The notes beneath the pieces were generated by a model. It was not told where the DNA came from. It was given only the letters and a program-made list of their open reading frames with translations, and searched no databases. A program made the position numbers and the translations under genes. A stretch of 7,510 nt of DNA, from assembly GCA_023380995.1 (NCBI GenBank), contig JAMCTD010000040.1:1-7510 (forward strand), written 5' to 3'. This stretch comes from Patescibacteria group bacterium. Lineage in GTDB: Bacteria > Patescibacteria > Microgenomatia > Daviesbacterales > UBA10151. Of the stretch, positions 1 to 5,986 are shown piece by piece; positions within the stretch are counted from its first letter, which is position 1, and each line of letters begins with the position of its first letter.

Positions 1-447
1 TATAACAATGTGAATATTGTTTTTATTACTCATCATGCTGAGGCGAAAGAAGTTGATGAAGAGACCTTTTTTAACTTGGGAGAAAGCGGGGATACAAAGG
101 TTTCTTCGGCGTATCAGCTTGCTTTGGATATTATTAAGGAGCGTTTTGATCCGAATGCCTGGAATATCTATCCTTTTCATTTTTCAGATGGGGATAATTG
201 GGGAGATTCTGATAATAAAGGATGCCGTGAATTAATGGAAAAGTTACTTGCTGTTTCAAGTATGGCGGGATACGGTGAAATTAACGAAGGAGGGCGCTAT
301 TCTGTATCAACCCTTATGGGAGAGCTTTTTCAAATAACCAATCCTAAGTTTGTTCGGGTCTCCATAGCTGATAAAAAGGATGTGTATCCTGCTTTAAAGC
401 AATTCTTTGCAAAAGAAGGTATTGAAGGTTTAGTCAGCAGGGCATAA
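1..447 (+). CDS. yhbH: YhbH/YeaH-type (DUF444) protein, C-terminal part, 5'-truncated by the window
   Basis: This is the C-terminal ~148 residues of a DUF444 protein (Bacillus YhbH, Escherichia YeaH). The frame is open from base 1 (Tyr-Asn-Asn-Val) and ends at TAA 445-447. Family hallmarks are visible: ITHHAEAKEVDEETFF, GESGDTKVSSAY, the NIYPFHFSDGDNWGDS block, MAGYGEIN and a closing VYPALKQFFAKEG. The family is usually about 370-420 residues with a von Willebrand A-like fold, so roughly 230-270 residues lie upstream of the window. The GTG at base 10 is not a start, because homology runs through it. Members normally sit beside the PrkA/YeaG serine kinase and often SpoVR/YcgB, and belong to starvation or sporulation-linked stress responses; their biochemical role is unsettled. 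No spoVR lies downstream here: the next gene converges. A prkA gene would be expected upstream but cannot be seen. Confidence 0.9.
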   Translation, partial: YNNVNIVFITHHAEAKEVDEETFFNLGESGDTKVSSAYQLALDIIKERFDPNAWNIYPFHFSDGDNWGDSDNKGCRELMEKLLAVSSMAGYGEINEGGRYSVSTLMGELFQITNPKFVRVSIADKKDVYPALKQFFAKEGIEGLVSRA

Positions 448-505
448 GTTTTTACTAACGTAAACTATTCTTTAACTCTTCAGATAAATATTTCTTGATA
501 TAATT

Positions 506-1120
506 CTAACTTAGAGAGAATTTCAAACTCAACTTATGTTTAAAAACGTGCATTACTAAGTCTGCTATAGTTTTAAGTAGTAAAAATACTACCAATGCAG
601 ATTGGCCTAAAATTGCCCCAAAAATAATGATTAAGTGCATGGGAATTATTCTGGCATAAGGGGAAAACATCAATGTGCCGATATTCTGCGTTTTTTGTTC
701 ATCAACTATTTTGTTTTGTCTGTAAGAAAATAGATGGTTTAAGAAAAATATCAACCCTCCTGATAATAGATATGTAAGATCTAATGGTTGGCTGGATTTG
801 AAAAAATTAAAAAGAAAGATAGCATAGATAAAATGGAAGAAACCATAATGGAAAGCAAAGAAAAAAGCTGTAAATATTCTAGTGTTGTTGGTAGGAGAAG
901 CCGGTTGGTTGTTAATGGTGAAATTTTCAGTAGAGAAGTGTTTCAAACTTAAGATTCTCAGGAAATTAAAAAAACCAATAATGATACTTTGCATCCAGTA
1001 AACCCATAAAACTGTTGATATGTCCCATTTTTGAACTAAAGCCAAAATAATTACTACTAAGTTGGAGATAAGTAGGCTGATGGATGAGGAGTCTGATAAA
1101 TAATTTTTAAACTTACTCAT
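506..1120 (-). CDS. DUF6498-type integral membrane protein
   Basis: A 204-residue very hydrophobic protein with about four to five membrane helices (approximate residues 14-30, 36-56, 82-107, 117-133, 158-183). Conserved-looking blocks match what I recall of the DUF6498 family: WVYWMQSIIIGFFN (39-52), FHYGFFHF (90-97), SPYARIIPMHLIIIFGAILG (153-172) and LLKTIADLVMHV (181-192). These carry intramembrane Trp, Tyr, Asn, His, Arg and Asp residues that may line a site; the family has no established function. The start is ATG at 1120 with no Shine-Dalgarno sequence, but a TAAGAT -10-like hexamer lies exactly 7 nt upstream, pointing to a leaderless start. It converges on the yhbH-like gene with a 58-bp gap and is divergent from the gene at 1178. 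The family call is from memory and would need a profile search. Confidence 0.85.
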   Translation of the reverse strand: MSKFKNYLSDSSSISLLISNLVVIILALVQKWDISTVLWVYWMQSIIIGFFNFLRILSLKHFSTENFTINNQPASPTNNTRIFTAFFFAFHYGFFHFIYAIFLFNFFKSSQPLDLTYLLSGGLIFFLNHLFSYRQNKIVDEQKTQNIGTLMFSPYARIIPMHLIIIFGAILGQSALVVFLLLKTIADLVMHVFKHKLSLKFSLS

Positions 1121-1127
1121 TAAAATT

Positions 1128-1154
1128 ATCTTATCATAAGATTGACAGAGTAAA
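1128..1154 (-). promoter_or_regulatory. Candidate leaderless promoter for the DUF6498 gene
   Basis: On the minus strand, TTTACT (1149-1154) and TAAGAT (1128-1133) are separated by 15 nt, and the ATG begins 7 nt after the -10. Each hexamer matches the sigma-70 consensus at 4-5 of 6 positions, but the spacer is short. Support comes mainly from the 7-nt distance shared with other genes in the window. Its -35 element interleaves with the opposite-strand promoter at 1142-1170. Confidence 0.4.
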
Positions 1155-1170
1155 GATTTTATTCTATTAA
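1142..1170 (+). promoter_or_regulatory. Consensus promoter giving a leaderless mRNA for the gene at 1178
   Basis: A perfect TTGACA -35 (1142-1147), a 17-nt spacer and a TATTAA -10-like hexamer (1165-1170, 4 of 6 matches) are followed after exactly 7 nt by the ATG at 1178. Initiation at the normal distance from the -10 would fall on or next to the A of the start codon, leaving no 5' leader. No Shine-Dalgarno sequence lies before the ATG, which fits. Confidence 0.7.
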
Positions 1171-1177
1171 TATATTA

Positions 1178-1834
1178 ATGCCTAAATTTAAAAGGAATCA
1201 GTCAGGAGTAATAAGTCCCATTTTGATAGTTATTATAGTTGTCATCTGTCTGGTGGGAGGATGGTTTTTTGTCAGCCAGACCAAATTTAGCTCTAATAAT
1301 ACTTCTGTAAAACAAACTAATGTCCCCAAAACTGCAAATGTTAATACCCCTCAAGTAGATAAGAAAGATAAAGATTGGATGTATAAATATTGCCAACAGG
1401 AAGTTGTGAAACTTCCCGAGGTGCCTTTTAAATATAAATCCAAGGAAGGTCCTACAAGAAGTGGGGCAATGGTTTGGATCAGTGAAATGTTTCCCAAAGA
1501 GATACGTTATGACCGTAAGTCAGGTTGTGAAATGGCTTATAAATATGACGAAAAAGAAGCGTATGCCTCTTTGGGGGTTCAGTACAGATTTCATATTGAT
1601 TCTGTGAATGAATTTGAAAAAAGGGTGGATGAGCTCTTAACTTCAAAGATTGATTCTTCCTGGAAGAAAATCTCACCTCTTACCAAAGAAAAGAGTGGTA
1701 ATCCCGGGTATTCTTACCAAGGATTTCCAATGGTGTTCAAAAGGGAAAATGTTGAGCTTGGGACTGTTGAATATATAGACATCTTTTTTGGTGCTAGTAC
1801 TTTATATATAAAAATTGAATTTTATGTGAAATGA
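1178..1834 (+). CDS. Pilin-like-anchored extracytoplasmic protein, unknown function
   Basis: A 218-residue protein with a 10-residue basic leader (MPKFKRNQSG), then the G-V-I-S-P start of a hydrophobic helix (11-33), a low-complexity Asn/Thr/Lys linker (about 36-66) and an extracytoplasmic domain (67-218). The N-terminus resembles a type IV prepilin signal with possible cleavage after Gly10, but Glu5 of the mature protein is missing and Pro is at position 4, so it may simply be an anchor. The outer domain has two Cys (72 and 117), which could form one disulfide, and a beta-rich C-terminus (GTVEYIDIFFGASTLYIKIEF). No catalytic motif is visible. The segment W67-M-Y-K with C72 recalls W63-L-Y-K with C72 in the protein from 2263, so the two may be distant paralogues; this is weak. 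A consensus promoter ends 7 nt before the ATG. TGA stop at 1832-1834. Confidence 0.85.
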   Translation: MPKFKRNQSGVISPILIVIIVVICLVGGWFFVSQTKFSSNNTSVKQTNVPKTANVNTPQVDKKDKDWMYKYCQQEVVKLPEVPFKYKSKEGPTRSGAMVWISEMFPKEIRYDRKSGCEMAYKYDEKEAYASLGVQYRFHIDSVNEFEKRVDELLTSKIDSSWKKISPLTKEKSGNPGYSYQGFPMVFKRENVELGTVEYIDIFFGASTLYIKIEFYVK

Positions 1835-1835
1835 A

Positions 1836-1857
1836 CCTTGGAATTATTTTCCTCAGG
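1836..1857. terminator. Weak hairpin between convergent genes, possible bidirectional terminator
   Basis: The 23-bp gap between the stops at 1834 and 1858 can fold: CCT (1836-1838) with AGG (1855-1857), and GGAA (1840-1843) with TTCC (1849-1852) around a TTATT loop. The stem is interrupted, short and not followed by a clean T-run on either strand, so it is weak as an intrinsic terminator. Its position exactly between two convergent stops is the main support. Confidence 0.25.
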
Positions 1858-2217
1858 CTACGAGTTAATATATACTACTTTTAGTTCTTGGCTATCCTGT
1901 TCTTTCTGGTTTCTGCCAAGGAGGCCGATTTCGTAGTCTTCTTTTCCCTGCCCTTCCTCTTCTGATACATAATTTAAAATACCGGGCTGATCTCCTGCAA
2001 CTATCCAGCCATAATCTACTTTAATTACTGTAAAATCTGCTGTTGATGTGCCCGGGTGAACCTGGCCATATTTTTTTAAAACTTCTTTAGTTTCAGCTTC
2101 TAAGTCCTTTGGGGGATGATAGATAATCACACAAGTTCCATGCTCAAAAACCACCCAATCTTTTAACTTTGGCTCAATAACTTTTTTGTAAATATCTACT
2201 AATTTATCTATGTCCAT
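1858..2217 (-). CDS. Small cytoplasmic conserved hypothetical protein
   Basis: A 119-residue soluble protein from the ATG at 2217 to TAG at 1858-1860; a GTG three codons upstream (2226) would add M-V-V only. There is no signal peptide or membrane helix. The pattern W21-V-V-F with G-T-C29-V-I-I, then GQVHPGTSTADFTVIKV (51-67), GWIVAGDQPGILNYV (70-84) and EIGLLGRNQKEQDSQEL (96-112) looks like a compact single-domain family that I have met as 'hypothetical protein' in diverse bacteria. I cannot attach a name or function. It is the only clearly cytoplasmic complete protein in the window and is transcribed alone, divergently from the gene at 2263. A TAAAAT hexamer (2230-2235) 12 nt before the ATG is a possible -10. 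Confidence 0.8.
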   Translation of the reverse strand: MDIDKLVDIYKKVIEPKLKDWVVFEHGTCVIIYHPPKDLEAETKEVLKKYGQVHPGTSTADFTVIKVDYGWIVAGDQPGILNYVSEEEGQGKEDYEIGLLGRNQKEQDSQELKVVYINS

Positions 2218-2226
2218 AACGACCAC

Positions 2227-2255
2227 TTGATTTTATTTTAAAATAATATCATATT
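2227..2255 (+). promoter_or_regulatory. Candidate leaderless promoter for the gene at 2263
   Basis: TTGATT (2227-2232) and CATATT (2250-2255), each 4 of 6 to consensus, are spaced by 17 nt, with exactly 7 nt from the -10 to the ATG. This is the same geometry as the better promoters at 1142 and 7362. No Shine-Dalgarno sequence precedes the ATG. Confidence 0.5.
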
Positions 2256-2258
2256 TAA
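2230..2258 (-). promoter_or_regulatory. Possible promoter for the 119-aa protein gene
   Basis: On the minus strand, TAAAAT (2230-2235, 5 of 6) is preceded at 17 nt by a poor TTAAAT (2253-2258, 3 of 6). A start about 7 nt downstream would leave a 5-6 nt leader before ATG 2217. The region is so AT-rich that the match could be chance. It occupies the same bases as the opposite-strand promoter at 2227-2255. Confidence 0.3.
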
Positions 2259-2262
2259 GTTA

Positions 2263-3051
2263 ATGCCCACTTCAAAAAATTTCAGTGCAAGCAAAAATAT
2301 CTTCAGGTTAAATCAACAAGGCGTAGTTCCACCCGCGATAATTATCGGAGTAATATTGGTTATAGGGGCAATTTTAGTCATCAGTAATTTTAATAAAATT
2401 AATTTGGTCAATATACCTTTACCAAATACTCCCAAAAGCACAGGTAGCTGGTTATATAAAGTTGACTTAAAAAATTGCCAGACAATAGTAGACAAAGCCA
2501 ATTTAAATGATGAGCTGCAGGTTATTAAAGATCCCCAGGCTACCTGGCAGCATAGCTGCTCCCTTTCGTCCTCAGAATCAGCTAATAAAAGTTTTGGCCT
2601 CAGAGAATTTATAATTGATGCAATATATGATGAACAGGGGATAATTGACCCTGTTGGCAATGCTGTTAAATTTCACAGCAAAGATCCAATCTTGAATTTC
2701 GTTGCAATGAAGTATGTAGGCAAAAACTACAAAGATATTTATCAGGAGCCGGATGCTATTTCTAACAACTTTGAAGCTTATAGAGATAGCATTGGACAAG
2801 GGCAGGGTACGACAATATACAAACAGGGGACATTTCCTACAACAGAAGGCCAGGGTGCATATTTTATTATCCGTTATGAAAATGTCACAGTAGACTATAC
2901 TGGTTATTCTCATGCTAAAAAGGGATCATGCAATCTTTATATGTGGACAGATTCGACTGATAATAAGACTAAGCTTGAGGAACAGCTTGTGCAGATGGTG
3001 CAAAAAATTGATAAGGCAATCAAGGGTGAGTGTGGTACCGCAAAAAATTAA
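2263..3051 (+). CDS. Pilin-like-anchored extracytoplasmic protein with four Cys, unknown function
   Basis: A 262-residue protein. A 20-residue leader rich in Lys, Ser and Asn ends in QQG; then V-V-P-P opens a hydrophobic helix (21-41), followed by a short linker with IPLPNTPKST (51-60) and an outer domain (62-262). As in its neighbours, this is a prepilin-like signal lacking Glu5. All four Cys (72, 99, 223, 257) lie outside the membrane, enough for two disulfides. The C-terminus is a probable amphipathic helix (about 236-254). No enzyme motif is visible. W63-L-Y-K and C72 recall the protein from 1178. The start is ATG 2263, with no Shine-Dalgarno sequence and a promoter 7 nt upstream. Its TAA (3049-3051) overlaps the convergent operon's TAA on the shared TTAA. 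Confidence 0.85.
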   Translation: MPTSKNFSASKNIFRLNQQGVVPPAIIIGVILVIGAILVISNFNKINLVNIPLPNTPKSTGSWLYKVDLKNCQTIVDKANLNDELQVIKDPQATWQHSCSLSSSESANKSFGLREFIIDAIYDEQGIIDPVGNAVKFHSKDPILNFVAMKYVGKNYKDIYQEPDAISNNFEAYRDSIGQGQGTTIYKQGTFPTTEGQGAYFIIRYENVTVDYTGYSHAKKGSCNLYMWTDSTDNKTKLEEQLVQMVQKIDKAIKGECGTAKN

Positions 3052-4742
3052 TCCGTTTTCTTTTCCCTGTTGATCTTTCCAAGAATGTCAGTAATTTTTT
3101 GTTTGGATATTTTGAAAAGCGATTGAAGTTTGCTGGTCCGGTATAAAAAGAAAACAATTCCTCCTAAGCCAAGAACCGCGATTGCTCCAACGATGGGTAG
3201 AGTATTTCCTTTGGCTTCATCTTTTTTCTCTTGTTTGCTTGCCAAAAATGCCTGCCACTGTGAAAGAGGAATGGCAATTTTTTCACTCATCACCCCATCT
3301 TTATCAATTTCAATCCGGTTAATTCCCGATCCATAGGTTGCTGAGATTGTTTTTGCATTGCCGGCAGGATTTGTCACTGTTATTGAACCATTATAGACTT
3401 CAAATATGGAGATAGCGGATTTAGCATTGTATCCAATTCCAAAATCAGCATTCTCAGCCGATACCCCGTCACCGCCGGGTGTTTTGAAAGTTGCTTGTCC
3501 TTGTTCGACAAACACCCTAACAGGTCCGCCCTCATTAGTGTAACTGCAGTCTCCTGTTGGTTTGACGATGACTGTTTCATCCACGCTCCAGTCACTTGCA
3601 TATATAATACCACCAAGTCTTTTTATCATCTCTTGATCCCGTCTTTCTTGTTCCAACAGGATATGACAATCAATTTCTTTGACGTAAACGTGTTGTTTTG
3701 GTGCAATATAATTGCTTCCTGATCCTTTAAAGTTTCGAAACCTAAATCTACTTGGCCGTTTTATCTCGAGAGCTGTTTTATCATCTTTAAGCTCTATTTC
3801 TTTTCCGTCAGGAAGTTGCAGCATTAGTGTGTCGTCCCCATCAACTTTTCCGAAAAATGTTGTACCTGTTAAATTTGCTGATTCGGTGGCAGATTTGGGT
3901 ATAGCTGAAGCGGTAGATACGGGATTTACTTTTTTAAAACCTGATCTGAGAATTTTTTGAAAATCATCTTTTTTCGGAGGTTCAATAACCAGAGCTTGAG
4001 TATAGTTTGACTTATTTAAAGAGTTACTTTTTGAGGACGGGACGCCATTGTCGCAGTCAACCAGGTTAAGGATTTCTTCGGCTTTTTGCCTTGCTAATTC
4101 CAAAACTTCAACTTCGCGATCATGATTAAATTCAGGGTGCGGATTAACGGTTTCATTTTTGTGATATGCATTTCTCAGACCATACTCGGGATTACTGACA
4201 TCGACCCTTACATAACAACTACCTTTAAGCAGGTGAATAGAACCGTCGCTTACTAATGATGTTTTGTCGTAAAGCGCACCAGAGTAAAATTTTGAAACAT
4301 ACACATAACCATCGGGAACCTTTCTGACACTCATGAACTCCGCATTGACGATAACACGATCTTTAATATCCTGCGCTATATGTTCAGAAATGTTATTCAT
4401 TTCTTTACTTAAATCATTTCCGGCGTTTTCTGCCGTACTATAACGCCTAAATTCGATTTCGGGAACAGTCATTTTTACATCCTCAATAGTTTTAGATGCA
4501 TAATATAACCCCTCATCCTCCGATGAAGAAATTTTTTTGAAAAGGCAAGAGTTGAAAGGAATGCCAAAATTAGATTCAACATTTACAGTCGGCACTGGAT
4601 CGCCAAGCCGTTTGGCTATCTTCTTACAATCTTCTTCAGCGAGAGCAGTAATTTTTTCATCAATATTTTGCGCCGAAACAAGTGACGGTAACAGCAGGAA
4701 AACGATAAAAATAAAAATAAAGTTTTTAAAATTTTGGCGCAT
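3048..4742 (-). CDS. Secreted FecR-like domain protein with C-terminal membrane anchor
   Basis: The last gene of the operon, 564 residues from ATG 4742. An N-terminal signal peptide (1-24, likely cut after LVSA) precedes an unrecognised domain (25-230) and a Lys/Ser/Asn linker (about 231-290). A region starting GTTFFGKVDGDDTLMLQLPD (293-312) leads into a beta-rich stretch (about 397-500) with alternating VRVFVEQGQATFKT, FEVYNGSITVTNP and GINRIEIDKDG, resembling the FecR fold. A membrane helix (514-535) and basic cytoplasmic tail follow. All six Cys (39, 66, 176, 230, 359, 399) are outside. Classical FecR proteins have the opposite arrangement, a cytoplasmic anti-sigma N-terminus; none exists here, so the domain is probably structural or sensory. 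A GTG at 4766 adds eight residues but buries the signal peptide start. ATG 4742 overlaps the previous gene by 17 nt. The FecR call is moderate; the N-terminal domain is unassigned. Confidence 0.85.
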   Translation of the reverse strand: MRQNFKNFIFIFIVFLLLPSLVSAQNIDEKITALAEEDCKKIAKRLGDPVPTVNVESNFGIPFNSCLFKKISSSEDEGLYYASKTIEDVKMTVPEIEFRRYSTAENAGNDLSKEMNNISEHIAQDIKDRVIVNAEFMSVRKVPDGYVYVSKFYSGALYDKTSLVSDGSIHLLKGSCYVRVDVSNPEYGLRNAYHKNETVNPHPEFNHDREVEVLELARQKAEEILNLVDCDNGVPSSKSNSLNKSNYTQALVIEPPKKDDFQKILRSGFKKVNPVSTASAIPKSATESANLTGTTFFGKVDGDDTLMLQLPDGKEIELKDDKTALEIKRPSRFRFRNFKGSGSNYIAPKQHVYVKEIDCHILLEQERRDQEMIKRLGGIIYASDWSVDETVIVKPTGDCSYTNEGGPVRVFVEQGQATFKTPGGDGVSAENADFGIGYNAKSAISIFEVYNGSITVTNPAGNAKTISATYGSGINRIEIDKDGVMSEKIAIPLSQWQAFLASKQEKKDEAKGNTLPIVGAIAVLGLGGIVFFLYRTSKLQSLFKISKQKITDILGKINREKKTD

Positions 4743-5985
4743 TTGAGTCTTTATAGTAGTAATCACACAGGTCGTAGTTTTTTAATTCCTGGCCGTCTTT
4801 TACTACTGCCATCACCGGAACCCGTTGTTTAGTGTCGGCGCATGTTTTCTCGTTGCCTGTTGGACAGACAGTGGTTGAATAACCAAACAATTTATCATCA
4901 ACGTTATACCTTATATAGTAATCCCCGGGTTCTAATTGGAATGAATAGGTGGGCTCTGCGCCATCAATAGTGCCTGGATAATCTTCGTAGATAATATAAT
5001 CATCCATTAATCTTTTTACCTCAAGTTTACCCTTTGGTATAACTTCTGAAGGGTAACAAATTTTACCTGAAACTATGCCTGTCGGCATCGCAGGTTTAGA
5101 TTGTTCCTTGTAAGTTTTATATGATTGTTGTTGTTTTTGTTCCTGTTCGTTGGTTTGCTGCTCGATAGAAAATTCAGACCGGACTTCACCGCTTTTAATG
5201 CTGACCCGATACCAATTAAAAGTGGCAGTATGCCCGTCCTTTACCTCATAAACATGAACATTGTATTCTCCTTCTATCTCGTTATCCACCTCAACTTTGC
5301 CATTTGGGACATTTTTTAAATATTCCTGTACTTCAGGCAACTTTTTGACGTTTTCAACTGCCAGTTTGGAACTGATTTTTGTTGAAGCAACTTGTTCCAG
5401 TTGTTGTCCTACCTTTTCCATAACTAGTGGGCTAATTTTTGGAAAGAGCAAAATTCCACTCAAAACTATTATTCCTGCAACTACTAACAGGGGGATAAAA
5501 GAAAACCCTTTTTGGTGAGCATATTTTTTTAGGAGATTTTTATCCTTGTTAATCCATATTAAACCTATAACGTTGCCTATCAGTACAGCAAAAACAGAGG
5601 CTATGTTTGCCAGACTGACTAATTGGAAACCAGCTGCATTGGAAATTCTTATTAGTCCAGCAAATAAAATAACTGTGTTGATAAAATTAAGGATGATTAC
5701 TAGCGAAGGGAATTTTTGTATTACCATGAAAATTATTTGTATGGATATCACTAAAAAATATACTGCCAGTAAAGATGAGGGATAGGCAAGGGCAAGCTCT
5801 ATGCCGTTTTTACCCGAGAAGCTAAAATTTTCCCAACCCAAAAAGCCCATTAAAAGTTGAAAGGTTAAAATTCCAATAAAATATGATTTTAACTTAGACT
5901 TACTTTTTTTATCTTGTTTGGAGGCAACTGAAATAACAAAAGGGCTGATTATTAAAACCGCAAGAATAATTATTGCATATTCCAT
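4726..5985 (-). CDS. Polytopic membrane protein with internal pilin-like helix and four-Cys C-terminal domain
   Basis: 419 residues, middle gene of the operon. Five helices (about 2-21, 34-50, 66-89, 94-113, 120-145), the first followed by the basic loop KQDKKSKSKLK, precede the basic stretch NKDKNLLKKYAHQK. Next comes G160-F-S-F-I-P, opening a sixth helix (161-181) that matches the free-standing pilin-like signals of the neighbours. Outside lie a PepSY-like region (about 205-275: LPEVQEYLKNVPNGKVEVDNE, VHVYEVKDGHTATFNWYRVSIKSGEV), a Gln-rich linker (275-297) and a C-terminal domain (302-411) with C310, C374, C382 and C407, reading G-K-I-C-Y-P-S-E, then TYSFQLEPGDYYIRY and DLCDYYY. This resembles beta-sandwich domains of the carboxypeptidase-regulatory type. 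The positive-inside rule gives N-out and C-out. ATG 5985 lies 1 nt after the previous TGA with no Shine-Dalgarno, so translation is probably coupled. Function unknown. Confidence 0.85.
   Translation of the reverse strand: MEYAIIILAVLIISPFVISVASKQDKKSKSKLKSYFIGILTFQLLMGFLGWENFSFSGKNGIELALAYPSSLLAVYFLVISIQIIFMVIQKFPSLVIILNFINTVILFAGLIRISNAAGFQLVSLANIASVFAVLIGNVIGLIWINKDKNLLKKYAHQKGFSFIPLLVVAGIIVLSGILLFPKISPLVMEKVGQQLEQVASTKISSKLAVENVKKLPEVQEYLKNVPNGKVEVDNEIEGEYNVHVYEVKDGHTATFNWYRVSIKSGEVRSEFSIEQQTNEQEQKQQQSYKTYKEQSKPAMPTGIVSGKICYPSEVIPKGKLEVKRLMDDYIIYEDYPGTIDGAEPTYSFQLEPGDYYIRYNVDDKLFGYSTTVCPTGNEKTCADTKQRVPVMAVVKDGQELKNYDLCDYYYKDSNAPKF
4750..4755 (-). promoter_or_regulatory. Possible internal -10 element before the FecR-like gene
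   Basis: TATAAA (5 of 6 to consensus) on the minus strand, inside the end of the preceding gene, sits exactly 7 nt before ATG 4742. No -35 match is found at 16-18 nt and there is no TG extension. The spacing matches the other leaderless-type starts, so an internal promoter could add to read-through from upstream, but the match could be chance. Confidence 0.3.
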
Positions 5986-5986
5986 A

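Noticed and set aside
10..12. GTG as a start for the YhbH-like protein
   Set aside because: The protein begins mid-domain and the frame is open to base 1, so the true start is outside the window.
451..464. TTTAC-TAAC-GTAAA hairpin between the first two convergent genes as a terminator
   Set aside because: Five AT-rich base pairs and no T-run directly after it; too weak.
4743..4766. GTG-started eight-residue extension of the FecR-like protein
   Set aside because: ATG 4742 gives a normal signal peptide n-region (M-R-Q-N-F-K-N) and has a -10-like hexamer 7 nt upstream.
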